64,000 nucleotides of DNA from Paenibacillus sp. DCT19. GTDB lineage: Bacteria > Bacillota > Bacilli > Paenibacillales > Paenibacillaceae. Both the position numbers and the translations under genes were made by a program. Positions 46,189-54,954 of the stretch are shown here, in pieces. Numbering within the stretch: the first letter of the stretch is position 1; every line of letters begins with the position of its first letter. The notes under the pieces are model-generated. The model was given only the letters and a program-made list of their open reading frames with translations, had not been told where the DNA came from and ran no database searches. Location: assembly GCF_003268635.1 (NCBI RefSeq), contig NZ_CP029639.1, forward strand, positions 2,863,501 to 2,927,500. The letters are read 5' to 3'.

Positions 46189-46815
46189 TTAATGAAGATC
46201 GCGGAAAAGACCTATAACTTTACCTAAGATGCTAACATGTTTCAAACGAAGCGGTTCAAATGTGGCGTTCTCCGGCTGAAGACGAATATGATCCTTCTCC
46301 TTATAGAAGGTTTTTACTGTAGCTTCGTCGTCCTCAGTCATGGCAACAACGATATCACCGTTATCAGCAGTTTGCTGCTGACGTACAATCACGTAGTCCC
46401 CATTAACAATACCTGCTTCAATCATACTATCCCCAACAACAGAAAGCATAAATACCTTTTGTTCGCCTACATAATGAGTAGGAAGAGGGAAGTAGTCCTC
46501 AATGTTCTCGGTTGCTGTGATTGGAACACCGGCAGTTACTTTACCCACAACAGGAATGCGAGCAACGCTGTGTGCGAACTGGTGGGAGTGCTCTGATTCC
46601 TCTTGGCTTAACAATTCGATAGCTCTTGGTTTCGTTGGGTCTCTTCTAATGAGACCTTTCTTCTCCAAACGATCCAAATGTCCGTGAACCGTAGAGCTGG
46701 AAGCTAGTCCAACCGCTTCTCCAATTTCCCGTACGGAAGGAGGATACCCCTTCAACCGGACTTCATTGCGTATAAACTCCAGAATAGCCTGTTGCCTGCT
46801 GGATATCTTCGACAT
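46189..46815 (-). CDS. lexA: SOS repressor LexA (DinR)
   Basis: Repressor and self-cleaving protease of the SOS response. The N-terminal winged helix has '[34 protein letters not shown]'-type residues (key: [16 protein letters not shown]). The cleavage site is the Ala-Gly of 'KVTAGVPI', the catalytic Ser is in '[10 protein letters not shown]', and the Lys in 'DEATVKTFY'. 208 residues, full length. It is divergent from yneA and the intergenic region holds several LexA boxes. Confidence 0.97.
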   Translation of the reverse strand: MSKISSRQQAILEFIRNEVRLKGYPPSVREIGEAVGLASSSTVHGHLDRLEKKGLIRRDPTKPRAIELLSQEESEHSHQFAHSVARIPVVGKVTAGVPITATENIEDYFPLPTHYVGEQKVFMLSVVGDSMIEAGIVNGDYVIVRQQQTADNGDIVVAMTEDDEATVKTFYKEKDHIRLQPENATFEPLRLKHVSILGKVIGLFRDLH

Positions 46816-46860
46816 ACCGTATCAACCCCATTTAGTAACGTTTGGGAAAATTATAACATA

Positions 46861-46889
46861 GAACCTCCGTTCGTACAAACATAAGTTCT
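46861..46889 (-). promoter_or_regulatory. Two LexA boxes on the lexA side
   Basis: GAACCTCCGTTCG (46861-46873) and CAAACATAAGTTC (46876-46888, reading GAACTTATGTTTG on the minus strand) fit the Gram-positive consensus CGAACRNRYGTTYG with one or two mismatches each. They overlap where the lexA promoter should be. Confidence 0.7.
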
Positions 46890-47015
46890 AAATAAAATGG
46901 GATAAAATCAAGAAATTTGCTACAAAAAGATGGAATTTCGAGCATAGATAATAAATCCTGTGACTTAGGGAACAACCTAGGGAAGATTTAAGTCGGAAAT
47001 AAAGCGAGAAAAAAG

Positions 47016-47096
47016 CGAACAATTGTTCCGAAAAAGTTGTTGAACAAAACAAATGTTCGTGTTATATTGTTTTCAACAGATAGGAACAAACGTTTG
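47016..47096 (+). promoter_or_regulatory. yneA promoter with three LexA boxes
   Basis: Boxes: CGAACAATTGTTCC (47016-47029), AAAACAAATGTTCG (47046-47059) and GGAACAAACGTTTG (47083-47096). The promoter is TTGAAC (47040-47045), 17 bases, TATATT (47063-47068); its spacer contains the second box exactly. Strong SOS repression in the uninduced state is expected. Confidence 0.82.
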
Positions 47097-47110
47097 GAGG
47101 TCGATTTTTA

Positions 47111-47488
47111 ATGAGATATTCAACTTATCAAAGTATTTATGAACCAGTAAATTCCGAAGCGGTTAAGACTAACATAGGTAATCTCCAGAAATCATTCGCA
47201 CAGCTGAAGATGCCAACCTGGATTTTGAAACTGTCTTTGGTGGCTTTCATTATAATTGTTGGATGCAGTACAGTGCTTACAGTATTTGCTGGGAATGAGA
47301 ACGATTTGTTGCCCGGTGGCAAAATCGCAGTTTCTGAGGGAGATACGTTATGGAGTATTTCTGTAGATTACAAACCGGAAAGCATGGATACGCGCGTATA
47401 TATAGAAGCAATTAAGCAAGTGAATCAACTTCAATCGACTACAATTCGAGCTGGACAAGTGTTGGTTTTGCCCCAGATTTCCCAATAA
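47111..47488 (+). CDS. yneA: SOS cell-division inhibitor YneA-like LysM protein
   Basis: A 125-residue protein with a cytoplasmic tail, one membrane segment (ILKLSLVAFIIIVGCSTVLTVF, ~40-61) and an extracellular LysM domain ('VSEGDTLWSISVDY' to 'IRAGQVLVLP'). This is the layout of YneA, which delays septation during DNA damage in B. subtilis. TTTGGAGG precedes the ATG. Divergence from lexA and LexA boxes in its promoter support the role. Confidence 0.9.
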   Translation: MRYSTYQSIYEPVNSEAVKTNIGNLQKSFAQLKMPTWILKLSLVAFIIIVGCSTVLTVFAGNENDLLPGGKIAVSEGDTLWSISVDYKPESMDTRVYIEAIKQVNQLQSTTIRAGQVLVLPQISQ

Positions 47489-47584
47489 AGAGTAGATTCT
47501 AACTAGTCAGCAACCACCGACCTTGACAACCCGTCCCGATCATGTCAAAGTTAATATGACTTTGTAATTTTGGAGGGGACAAGA

Positions 47585-47794
47585 TTGGATATAGATAGCC
47601 TAGTAGCACGTATTAACGAATTGGCTCGCAAACAAAAATCTACTGGTTTATCAGAGGAAGAGCTTGCTGAGCGTGCAAAACTTAGAGAGATTTATTTGAA
47701 CAACATCCGCAGCAATTTCAGACAACAGTTAGATTCCATTGAAATTGTGGATGATGAGAAAGATCAAGGCCGCCAAGGCAAACTCAAACACTAG
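47585..47794 (+). CDS. ynzC: DUF896 family protein YnzC
   Basis: A 69-residue helical hairpin protein with the DUF896 pattern 'VARINELARKQKSTGLSEEELAERAKLREIYL' (key: INELA.K....GL...E..E...LR..Y). TTG 47585 is six bases after GGAGGGG and gives MDIDSLVARINELA; the TTG at 47570 is part of the ribosome binding region. Function unknown; the family is linked to the yneA locus in Bacilli. Confidence 0.88.
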   Translation: MDIDSLVARINELARKQKSTGLSEEELAERAKLREIYLNNIRSNFRQQLDSIEIVDDEKDQGRQGKLKH

Positions 47795-47927
47795 AGAAAC
47801 CTAATGATATCATTACGATATTTAGGTTTCTTACTGTTATTTTGAGAATGCTGTTTTTTTAGATAAGGGGGAACTTTTGGTTTACAGTCATGTAAGCCGA
47901 TACAAAGACAAAATAAGGGGGATTCTC

Positions 47928-48440
47928 ATGGCTCGTTCGTTCGAGAGAACGGTTCGCAAAAATTCTAAGCAGTTGAATCATCAACGCAAAAAGAATGGTC
48001 AACAAGTTTCAGGTACACCAGGTGTCGATATTTTTAAAGGTCGCAGCCTGTTGTTCCCTATATTCTTGATTGGACTTGCGTTTCTGTATCTATTTATGAG
48101 TACATTTCTTGTTAAAGCTCCAATGACAACTTGGGATTGGGTTACCATGCTGCTGTACGTATTTTTGGCTGTAATCTTTCTTCTCCGTCGTCCTTACCTT
48201 AAGATTGGAAACAGCACAATTGCGACGATTAAAGGTAACCGTGAGCGGTCAATCGGTGTTGACGATATCGTGAAGTTCCGAATTGAGCCTGGTACAGTTG
48301 TCATTGAGCACAACGGTCGTGGTAAGAGATGGGTATTCACTAAATTGTTGAATCGTTACGATACAGATGCGATTACCGAGCGTCTTCTGAGATTTGCCAA
48401 GTCGCATCAGATTACTGTGGAAACTTACGAGAAAAAGTAA
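47928..48440 (+). CDS. Conserved two-TM membrane protein (170 aa)
   Basis: I do not recognise a named family. A basic N-terminus (MARSFERTVRKNSKQLNHQRKK) is followed by two hydrophobic segments (~45-65, LLFPIFLIGLAFLYLFMSTF; ~75-92, WVTMLLYVFLAVIFLL) and a ~70-residue cytoplasmic domain of beta strands ('IGVDDIVKFRIEPGTVVIEH', 'KRWVFTKLLNRYD') that resembles a PH-like fold. AAGGGGGA precedes ATG 47928; the in-frame codon at 47877 is unsupported. Confidence 0.65.
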   Translation: MARSFERTVRKNSKQLNHQRKKNGQQVSGTPGVDIFKGRSLLFPIFLIGLAFLYLFMSTFLVKAPMTTWDWVTMLLYVFLAVIFLLRRPYLKIGNSTIATIKGNRERSIGVDDIVKFRIEPGTVVIEHNGRGKRWVFTKLLNRYDTDAITERLLRFAKSHQITVETYEKK

Positions 48441-48459
48441 TTACTGCATAAAGGGGAAG

Positions 48460-49260
48460 ATGACCGTAATGACGTTAAAAGCAATTTTGTTCGATCTAGA
48501 TGATACATTGTTATGGGATGAGCGCAGTGTCAGAGAAGCTTTCCATGAAACTTGTCTTGTAGCTGCGGCAGAGACGGGTGTTGATCCGGCTGCACTTGAA
48601 GAAGCTGTTCGTAATGAAGCACGGAATCTGTATGAATCCTACGAGACATTTGCGTTCACCAAGATGATTGGAATTAATCCATTTGAGGGTCTATGGGCTA
48701 ACTTCACAGGTGGAGATCAACCTGAGTTCCGTCAGTTAGAGCAGCTTGCGCCTGCGTATCGTAGAGATTCATGGTATCGTGGTCTCTTGAAAATGGGTGT
48801 AGACCGTCAAGATCTTGCGGACAGATTGGCATCCCAGTTTGGGGCAGAGCGTAGATCTAGACCTCATATCTATGAGGAAACGATCGATACGTTAAGTCAT
48901 CTTAAAGGAAAGTTCAAACTTTTGCTTTTAACGAATGGTTGTCCAGCTCTTCAACAAGAGAAGTTAGATGGCGTTCCTGAGATCGTGCCTTTCTTTGATG
49001 AAATCATTATTTCTGGTTCTTTTGGTAAAGGTAAACCTGACCCTTCAATCTTCCAGCATGCTTTGGACAAATTAGGTGTTCAACCTGAAGAGAGTATGAT
49101 GGTTGGAGACAAGCTCACGACAGATATCCGAGGTGCTCTATCTACTGGGATTAAGTCAGTATGGATTAATCGTGAGAACAAAGAGAACTCAGAAACCTAT
49201 ACACCGGATCATGAGATTAAGCATCTTTCGGAATTGGAACGGATCATTGCTACATTTTAA
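48460..49260 (+). CDS. HAD-IA family hydrolase (YsaA-like)
   Basis: Cytoplasmic phosphatase of the haloacid dehalogenase superfamily. Motif I 'AILFDLDDTLLWDE', motif II 'LLLLTNG', motif III Lys in 'GSFGKGKPDPSIF' and motif IV 'MMVGDKLTTDIRGA' are present, with an alpha-helical C1 cap. The long frame from 48394 overlaps the previous gene; AAGGGG at 48451-48456 points to ATG 48460 (three bases away) or ATG 48469 (twelve bases), which cannot be decided. Substrate unknown. Confidence 0.87.
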   Translation: MTVMTLKAILFDLDDTLLWDERSVREAFHETCLVAAAETGVDPAALEEAVRNEARNLYESYETFAFTKMIGINPFEGLWANFTGGDQPEFRQLEQLAPAYRRDSWYRGLLKMGVDRQDLADRLASQFGAERRSRPHIYEETIDTLSHLKGKFKLLLLTNGCPALQQEKLDGVPEIVPFFDEIIISGSFGKGKPDPSIFQHALDKLGVQPEESMMVGDKLTTDIRGALSTGIKSVWINRENKENSETYTPDHEIKHLSELERIIATF

Positions 49261-49289
49261 AGAAATTTGCAGTGTGGTGTAATTTACAA

Positions 49290-49347
49290 ACATCAATGAC
49301 TTATGTTGAGATGGCAGCCCATCCAGCATGGTCATTGATGTTTTTTT
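49290..49347 (+). terminator. Terminator after the HAD gene
   Basis: CATCAATGAC (49291-49300) pairs with GTCATTGATG (49331-49340) over a 30-base loop with inner pairing, followed by seven T. Confidence 0.65.
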
Positions 49348-49410
49348 ATTTTCGGAGAAAATAGCAGCTATGGAGAGCGTAGTCAATGTTTATTTTTTTT
49401 GTAAAAGTTG

Positions 49411-49562
49411 TTGAAATAATATTTTACCTGCATTAGAATATAACTAACATACTAGTATGACTAGTATATGGAAACTGAATGTATGGTTATTTCAAATTTT
49501 GGTCTTAATGTGAAGTTTGAATATACCGTATTAATTTTCATTTATTTTGTAAGCGCTTTACA
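49411..49562 (+). promoter_or_regulatory. Control region of the LplABC-type importer: promoter, GntR-type operator, cre site
   Basis: Promoter: TTGAAA (49411-49416), 17 bases, TAGAAT (49434-49439). Directly after the expected start lies the perfect 19-base palindrome ATACTAGT-ATG-ACTAGTAT (49449-49467), whose centre TAGTATGACTA fits the FadR-type pattern TNGTNNNACNA. A CcpA site TGTAAGCGCTTTACA is at 49548-49562. Together they suggest induction by a GntR ligand and catabolite repression. Confidence 0.7.
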
Positions 49563-49807
49563 TAATTTTGATTCAGTCAAATAGGAGTGTAGAACTGAAA
49601 AATACCAGATCTTCTCCAGGTAAAATGTCTAAATGATGCAACGTTTATCCAACAAAATGATATCGCTTACATTCGTGATTTGTTTATTCCGTAGTGGGGG
49701 TGAAGTTGGTCTGTAAGATGTCTTCAACAGGAAGAAGAGGTGGGAGTTGCAATTGAAGTATTAGTTCTCAGTTACATTATCAAGATAGGGATCGGAGTGA
49801 ATGACAC
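49563..49807 (+). other. Untranslated leader before the first permease gene
   Basis: No supported frame or known RNA motif is seen. With the promoter above it would give a 5' leader of about 360 bases. GATCGGAGTGA before the ATG supplies the ribosome binding site. Confidence 0.4.
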
Positions 49808-50770
49808 ATGGAGTCTGAAACAGCTAAAGCCACACTAACGATGACATCTTTACGTAAAGAGAGCAAGCTTAGAACAATGGGAGCAATGTTCCGCAAGGAC
49901 TGGCAGTTGTACTCATTGTTAATTCTGCCCATTATTTATCTTATCATTTTCAAATATGGACCAATGATCGGCAATATTATTGCATTTAGACGTTTTGTAC
50001 CAGGAGGAAGTATCTTTGGAGAAACTTGGGTTGGCCTAAGGTACTTTCAAATGTTCATCCAAGATCCAACCTTCTGGAAAGTGTTTAGCAATACGTTAAT
50101 GTTAGGTGGACTCGCATTGCTATTTACTTTTCCGGTTCCAATCATTTTTGCTCTTTTGCTGAATGAAGTGAAAAGCAAACGTTTCAAAAAATTTGTGCAA
50201 ACGGCTTCCTACCTTCCACATTTTCTGTCCATCGTAATCGTAGCAGGTATGATTCTACAATTGACCTCAGTGAATGGTTCTATTAATAGTCTAGTATCAT
50301 TTTTTACGGGTGAGAGCATTCCGTTCATGCAGAGAGCTGAGTGGTTTAGAACGATCTATATTACCTCTGAAATCTGGCAGGGAATGGGCTGGGGAGCGAT
50401 TTTGTATCTTGCGGCATTAACAACGATTGATGATTCCTTATACGAAGCAGCACGCATTGATGGGGCAAACCGTTGGAAACAAACGATTCACGTGACAATC
50501 CCAGGTATTTTACCAACGATTGTCACCTTGCTGATATTGAACATGGGTAATTTCTTAGCTGTCGGTTTTGAGAAGATTTTGCTCTTGTACAATCCGCTTA
50601 TATATGAAACTTCTGATGTTATTTCTACCTATCTATACCGCGTCGGCATGGGAACAGGTAACTTCAGCTATGCAACGGCGATTGGACTATTTGAATCCAT
50701 CATTGGATTGATACTGGTATTCTCGGTTAACGCAATCTCACGCAGACTGACACAGCGAAGCTTGTGGTAG
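49808..50770 (+). CDS. Sugar ABC transporter permease, LplB type
   Basis: First membrane subunit of an importer of the MalF/LplB class, 320 residues with six hydrophobic segments. The EAA loop is 'YEAARIDGANRWKQTIHVTIPGILP'. The N-terminal 'LYSLLILPIIYLIIFKYGPMIGNIIAFRRF' region (key: ILP..Y...F.Y.PM) is typical of LplB and YtcP-linked permeases that import oligosaccharides such as galacturonides or xylan pieces. The second permease follows 12 bases downstream. Confidence 0.93.
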   Translation: MESETAKATLTMTSLRKESKLRTMGAMFRKDWQLYSLLILPIIYLIIFKYGPMIGNIIAFRRFVPGGSIFGETWVGLRYFQMFIQDPTFWKVFSNTLMLGGLALLFTFPVPIIFALLLNEVKSKRFKKFVQTASYLPHFLSIVIVAGMILQLTSVNGSINSLVSFFTGESIPFMQRAEWFRTIYITSEIWQGMGWGAILYLAALTTIDDSLYEAARIDGANRWKQTIHVTIPGILPTIVTLLILNMGNFLAVGFEKILLLYNPLIYETSDVISTYLYRVGMGTGNFSYATAIGLFESIIGLILVFSVNAISRRLTQRSLW

Positions 50771-50782
50771 AGGAGGGGCAGC

Positions 50783-51652
50783 ATGATTGAATCTAAATCC
50801 TATAAAGTGTTCAAAGTGTTTAACGCCATCTTTCTGATCTTTGTTGTATTCATCACGCTATATCCGTTCCTTAATGTTGTAGCGCAATCATTCAGCAGTG
50901 AGTCCTACATTAACTCAGGCAAGGTAAGCTTGTTCCCGAGAGGTTTTAATGTTGAAACGTACAAAACCATTTCCGCAGACAGCATGTTCTGGACTAACTA
51001 TAAAAATACGATCATTTACACCGTTGTTGGTACGCTGATTTCAATGTTCATGACAACGATCTTCGCCTATGCCCTCTCCAAAAAGAGACTCATGGGAAGA
51101 AAATTTCTAACGATGTTTGCAGTGTTCACCATGTTTTTTAGTGGAGGATTGATTCCGAACTATGTGTTGATCAATTATCTTGGTTTCAACAATACGATGT
51201 GGGCGATTGTAGTCCCTGGTGCAATTAGTATATATAACATGTTAATTATGAAATCATTCTTTGAAAATATGCCTGAGGAGTTAGAGGAAGCCGCAGCCAT
51301 TGATGGACTGAATACGTATGGCATCTTGCTTAGAATCATACTGCCGCTGAGTAAAGCGGTAATGGCAACAATGGTTCTATTTTATGCAGTAGGTCATTGG
51401 AATTCCTGGTTTCCCGCATTTTTGTACCTCGACAAAAAGGAACTGTTTCCCGTCACGATTTATTTGCGTAATATGATTGCCGGTGCAACTGGTGGCGCTT
51501 CAGCGGGTGCCTCGGCCGATAACTTAACTCAAATTGCCGCAAACATTAAATCCGTTACGATGGTTCTTACCATCTTACCGATTCTCACGATATATCCATT
51601 TGTTCAGCGATATTTTGTAACCGGTATCATGTTGGGATCCGTTAAACAATAG
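50783..51652 (+). CDS. Sugar ABC transporter permease, LplC/YtcP type
   Basis: Second membrane subunit, 289 residues with six hydrophobic segments, of the MalG class. The EAA loop is 'LEEAAAIDGLNTYGILLRIILPLSKA', and the end 'FVTGIMLGSVKQ' is the typical C-terminus of LplC-like permeases. AGGAGGGG overlaps the end of the previous gene, so the pair is translated from one message. Confidence 0.93.
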   Translation: MIESKSYKVFKVFNAIFLIFVVFITLYPFLNVVAQSFSSESYINSGKVSLFPRGFNVETYKTISADSMFWTNYKNTIIYTVVGTLISMFMTTIFAYALSKKRLMGRKFLTMFAVFTMFFSGGLIPNYVLINYLGFNNTMWAIVVPGAISIYNMLIMKSFFENMPEELEEAAAIDGLNTYGILLRIILPLSKAVMATMVLFYAVGHWNSWFPAFLYLDKKELFPVTIYLRNMIAGATGGASAGASADNLTQIAANIKSVTMVLTILPILTIYPFVQRYFVTGIMLGSVKQ

Positions 51653-51720
51653 TCCCAATTGCATATAGTTCTCATTTGATTTGTAAGGCCGAACTTAAAC
51701 CACATGCAGGGGGTAACGAA

Positions 51721-53352
51721 ATGAAACACAGACCACGTAAGCTTGTAGGCAAGATGGTTTTGGCAACAATGATGAGTGTTGTACTGGCAGCCTGTAGTAG
51801 CGGAGGTGGCAGTGAAGGGAAAGTAGAAGCTGAGACGTTAGGCGCGATGGAATCGTATAATGTCGGCGATACATTTAAAGCCACGGAACCATTCAAACTT
51901 CCAATTCTGTATAGTGATCATCCATCGTATCCGTACAATAAGGATTGGCTATTAATCAAGAAAATAACGGAGCTAACGGGCGTAACATTGGATCCAACGA
52001 TTGTTCCCATGAGTGATTATCCTCAGAAAAGATCCCTTCTGATCAGTTCTGGTGACGCGCCTTTGGTAATTCCAAAAACATACCCTGGCGAAGAGTCAGC
52101 CTTTGTATCCTCAGGTGCGATTCTGCCTGTGAGTGATTATGTTGATATGATGCCTAACTTCAAGGATAAGGTGGAGAAGTGGGGACTGGAAGATGAGCTT
52201 GAAGGATTGCGACAAGAGGATGGAAAATATTATGTACTCCCAGGTCTTCATGAAGAAGTCTGGCCTGATTATACACTGATTGTCAGAACGGATCTGTTTG
52301 AGAAAAATAATATTGCGATCCCTACGACATGGGAAGAGTTATATGATGCAGCTAAAAAGCTTAAAGAAATTTATCCAGAGTCCATTCCGTTCTCCGATCG
52401 TTTTGAATTCAACAGCACATTGAACATCGCTGCCACTGGTTTTGGAACAAAAGGTGGATGGGGATTTGGTAACGGCTTGACGTATAAGGCAGATCAGGAT
52501 GAGTTTGTGTATACTGCAACAACACCAGAGTACAAGGAGATGCTGACGTACTTTAACAAGTTGGTGTCTGAAGGACTTTTGGATAAAGAAAGTTTCACAC
52601 AAGATGATGATCAGGCTACGCAAAAATTTGTCTCTGGTAAATCGTTTATGATTAACGGTAACTCGCAAACCCTTGTACTGCATCGCAATGATATGAACAA
52701 AACATTAGGTGAAGGGAACTTCTCCATTGCCAAAATTACCGTACCTGGTGGCCCGAAGGGTCAACTGATGTCTGGTTCTAGACTTGAGAACGGGGTTATG
52801 ATATCAGGCAAAATTAAAGATAATGATTACTTTAAAGCAACAATGCAATTTATAGACTGGTTATATTACAGTGACGAAGGTCAGGAATTTGCCAAATGGG
52901 GTGTTGAAGGAGAGACGTATACCAAACAAGATGGTGTCCGTAAATTGGCAGACGACGTGAATTATAACGGATTGAATCCAAAAGGAACGAAGGATTTACG
53001 TATTGATTATGGCTTCTCAGGTGGTGTATTTGCCTATGGTGGAACGACAGATCTGCTTCATTCCATGTTTAGCGAGGATGAGTTGAAGTTCCAACAGGCT
53101 ATGAAAGATACGAAGGAAGTCATTCCGGCAGAACCACCTATTCCATACTCTGACATTGACCGTGAACAGGTTACATTGTTAAGCACGCCTTTGAAGGATT
53201 ACTCGGATCAGAATACGCTGAAATTCATTCTTGGCGATCGTGAGATTTCAGAATTCGATACGTTTGTACAAGAATTAGAGAAACAAGGTTTGTCGCAATA
53301 TATTCAGATCTCTAATGAAACGTACAAGAAGTACAAAGAAAATAATCAGTAA
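51721..53352 (+). CDS. Extracellular sugar-binding lipoprotein, LplA/YtcQ type
   Basis: Solute-binding component, 543 residues, larger than usual MalE-type proteins as is normal for the LplA group. The lipoprotein signal ends in the lipobox LAAC followed by a Ser/Gly linker. 'PTTWEELYDAAKKLKEIYPE' and 'FIDWLYYSDEGQEFAKWGVEGETY' are typical of the DUF3502-less LplA family. AGGGGG precedes ATG 51721; an in-frame upstream ATT/ATG-less extension is rejected. No importer ATPase is linked; such systems usually share MsmX. Confidence 0.93.
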   Translation: MKHRPRKLVGKMVLATMMSVVLAACSSGGGSEGKVEAETLGAMESYNVGDTFKATEPFKLPILYSDHPSYPYNKDWLLIKKITELTGVTLDPTIVPMSDYPQKRSLLISSGDAPLVIPKTYPGEESAFVSSGAILPVSDYVDMMPNFKDKVEKWGLEDELEGLRQEDGKYYVLPGLHEEVWPDYTLIVRTDLFEKNNIAIPTTWEELYDAAKKLKEIYPESIPFSDRFEFNSTLNIAATGFGTKGGWGFGNGLTYKADQDEFVYTATTPEYKEMLTYFNKLVSEGLLDKESFTQDDDQATQKFVSGKSFMINGNSQTLVLHRNDMNKTLGEGNFSIAKITVPGGPKGQLMSGSRLENGVMISGKIKDNDYFKATMQFIDWLYYSDEGQEFAKWGVEGETYTKQDGVRKLADDVNYNGLNPKGTKDLRIDYGFSGGVFAYGGTTDLLHSMFSEDELKFQQAMKDTKEVIPAEPPIPYSDIDREQVTLLSTPLKDYSDQNTLKFILGDREISEFDTFVQELEKQGLSQYIQISNETYKKYKENNQ

Positions 53353-53461
53353 TAGTATGTAATCTATAATGTACCCGATTGCCGTTACACTGACCTAGTT
53401 TTAGTGGGACGGCAATTTGTGGTAGTATGGTTGGATACGGCTGATAGAAAGAGGTTAAGCG

Positions 53462-54136
53462 ATGTCACTTCACCAGAAGATTAGAGGCTCGACCCGAGCT
53501 TATTCATACAACCTCATCAAGGAACGCATATTTCATCTAGAGCTTGAACCTGGAACGAAGATTTCGGAGAAAGAAATTGCTGATGAATTGCAGGTTAGTA
53601 GAACCCCAGTACGAGAAGCATTTATGAAGCTTGCCGAAGAGGAGCTGCTGGATATCATTCCTCAGAGCGGAACCATTGTTTCCAAAATTAATTTGGAGCA
53701 TGTTGAAGAAGGACGCTTCATGAGAGAGAAGATTGAGAAAGAAATCGTTACGCTCGCTTGTTCCTCCTTTGATGATGAATACAAATTCAAAATGGAAACC
53801 AATATTGCGATGCAGGAAGTGAGCGCGGACAAAAACAATTTTTACAGATTGTATGAGTTAGACGAAGAATTTCATCAGATTCTATTTCAAGCTACTGGGA
53901 AAATGAGAACCTGGAAAATGCTTCAGCAGCTTAACATTCCTTTTAATCGATTACGGATTTTGCGTCTCTCTGAGGTCTCCAACGCCAGCAATATCATTTC
54001 GCAGCATAAGGAAATTTATCAACTTATTGCGGAACGCAAAACAGATCAAGCTGTAGAAGTGATGGAGCAGCATCTTCGTCTCGTCGTGGTGGAGCAGGAA
54101 ACGATTAAGAGCAAATATCCGCATTATTTCATATAA
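53462..54136 (+). CDS. GntR-family regulator with FCD ligand domain
   Basis: The 224-residue regulator has the GntR winged helix ('LEPGTKISEKEIADELQVSRTPVREAFMKLAEEELL' by key residues SRTPVREA) and an FCD domain with metal-ligand-like Asp/His ('DEEFHQILFQATGK', 'ISQHKEIYQLI', 'MEQHLRLVV'). It lies 110 bases after the binding-protein gene and is the obvious candidate to bind the palindrome at 49449-49467. AGAGG precedes the ATG. Confidence 0.9.
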   Translation: MSLHQKIRGSTRAYSYNLIKERIFHLELEPGTKISEKEIADELQVSRTPVREAFMKLAEEELLDIIPQSGTIVSKINLEHVEEGRFMREKIEKEIVTLACSSFDDEYKFKMETNIAMQEVSADKNNFYRLYELDEEFHQILFQATGKMRTWKMLQQLNIPFNRLRILRLSEVSNASNIISQHKEIYQLIAERKTDQAVEVMEQHLRLVVVEQETIKSKYPHYFI

Positions 54137-54168
54137 AAATTCAAATGGTATATAATGACGTCATACAC

Positions 54169-54199
54169 AAAACCCCTGTTCCGCGGAACAGGGGTTTGT
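54169..54199. terminator. Bidirectional terminator between the GntR gene and the dioxygenase gene
   Basis: AAACCCCTGTTCC and GGAACAGGGGTTT pair perfectly around GC, with A and T flanks. Confidence 0.9.
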
Positions 54200-54224
54200 T
54201 GAGCACACACAATCTCGTATGTGA

Positions 54225-54776
54225 TTAATTTTGAGCTTGTTTAATGAATGTAGGATCCGGATACGGATCAGCGATCCAACCATTTTTCTCGATAAAGAGA
54301 CGAACGGCAATAATTTGTTTGTTCTCCATTAATGTGAAGAAGTGCGGTGTGCTTTCTGGTACAGAAATAACGTCTCCAGGAGACAACTCAACATTAAAAT
54401 AGCCTACATCGTCAGTGGCTTTGATAACAAAGATCCCTTTGCCCGCTACGATTGCACGGATTTCATCCTCAGCATGAGTGTGAATTTCTTCAAATTTAGC
54501 GAGTTTCTCCTCAATGTCTGGAGTTTGTTCAGATAATGTGATTACATCCCAAATCTGGTACCCGCGGCGTGCAGCCAAGTCCTTGATCTCATGGTCAAAG
54601 GTTTCGAGAACGGCGCTTTTTTGATCATCCGTAAGTGCAAAGTTGTTTTGCAGCTCGGAGTCCAATTTAGACGCATCCCATTTTTCGTACAATACTTCAT
54701 ATTTGTCTAAGAAATTTCGAACATTCTCGTCTCCAGTGATACGTTCGTTCGTATTTCGGATTACAATTTCAGCCAT
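54225..54776 (-). CDS. mtnD: Acireductone dioxygenase-like cupin
   Basis: A 183-residue cupin. The metal ligands of the ARD family are visible in 'IHTHAEDEIRAIVAGKGIFVI' (H-x-H-x4-E) and the fourth His in 'VPESTPHFFTL'. In methionine salvage the enzyme splits acireductone to the 2-keto precursor of methionine (Fe form). AGAGGGAAAG precedes the ATG 54776; a 26-residue upstream extension is unsupported. The next gene on the other strand is metH, also methionine metabolism, though no other salvage gene is linked. Confidence 0.85.
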   Translation of the reverse strand: MAEIVIRNTNERITGDENVRNFLDKYEVLYEKWDASKLDSELQNNFALTDDQKSAVLETFDHEIKDLAARRGYQIWDVITLSEQTPDIEEKLAKFEEIHTHAEDEIRAIVAGKGIFVIKATDDVGYFNVELSPGDVISVPESTPHFFTLMENKQIIAVRLFIEKNGWIADPYPDPTFIKQAQN

Positions 54777-54954
54777 GTTCTTTCCCTCTTTTCCACTTGG
54801 TTTAATTGATATTATATCGGCTGTAACGAATTTTGTCGATTCACATTTTGTCACAGTGTGCCTAAAAACCGCTTTAACACGGTTTAAAACCGATCTTTCA
54901 CAATAAGTTAGTTTCTGTTAAACTAAGATTTAACGTTTTGCGGGGGTGAAGATA

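Noticed and set aside
47521..47550. TTGACA...TGTCAA before ynzC as a promoter or operator
   Set aside because: No -10 element at a usable distance; the six-base arms are too short to stand alone.
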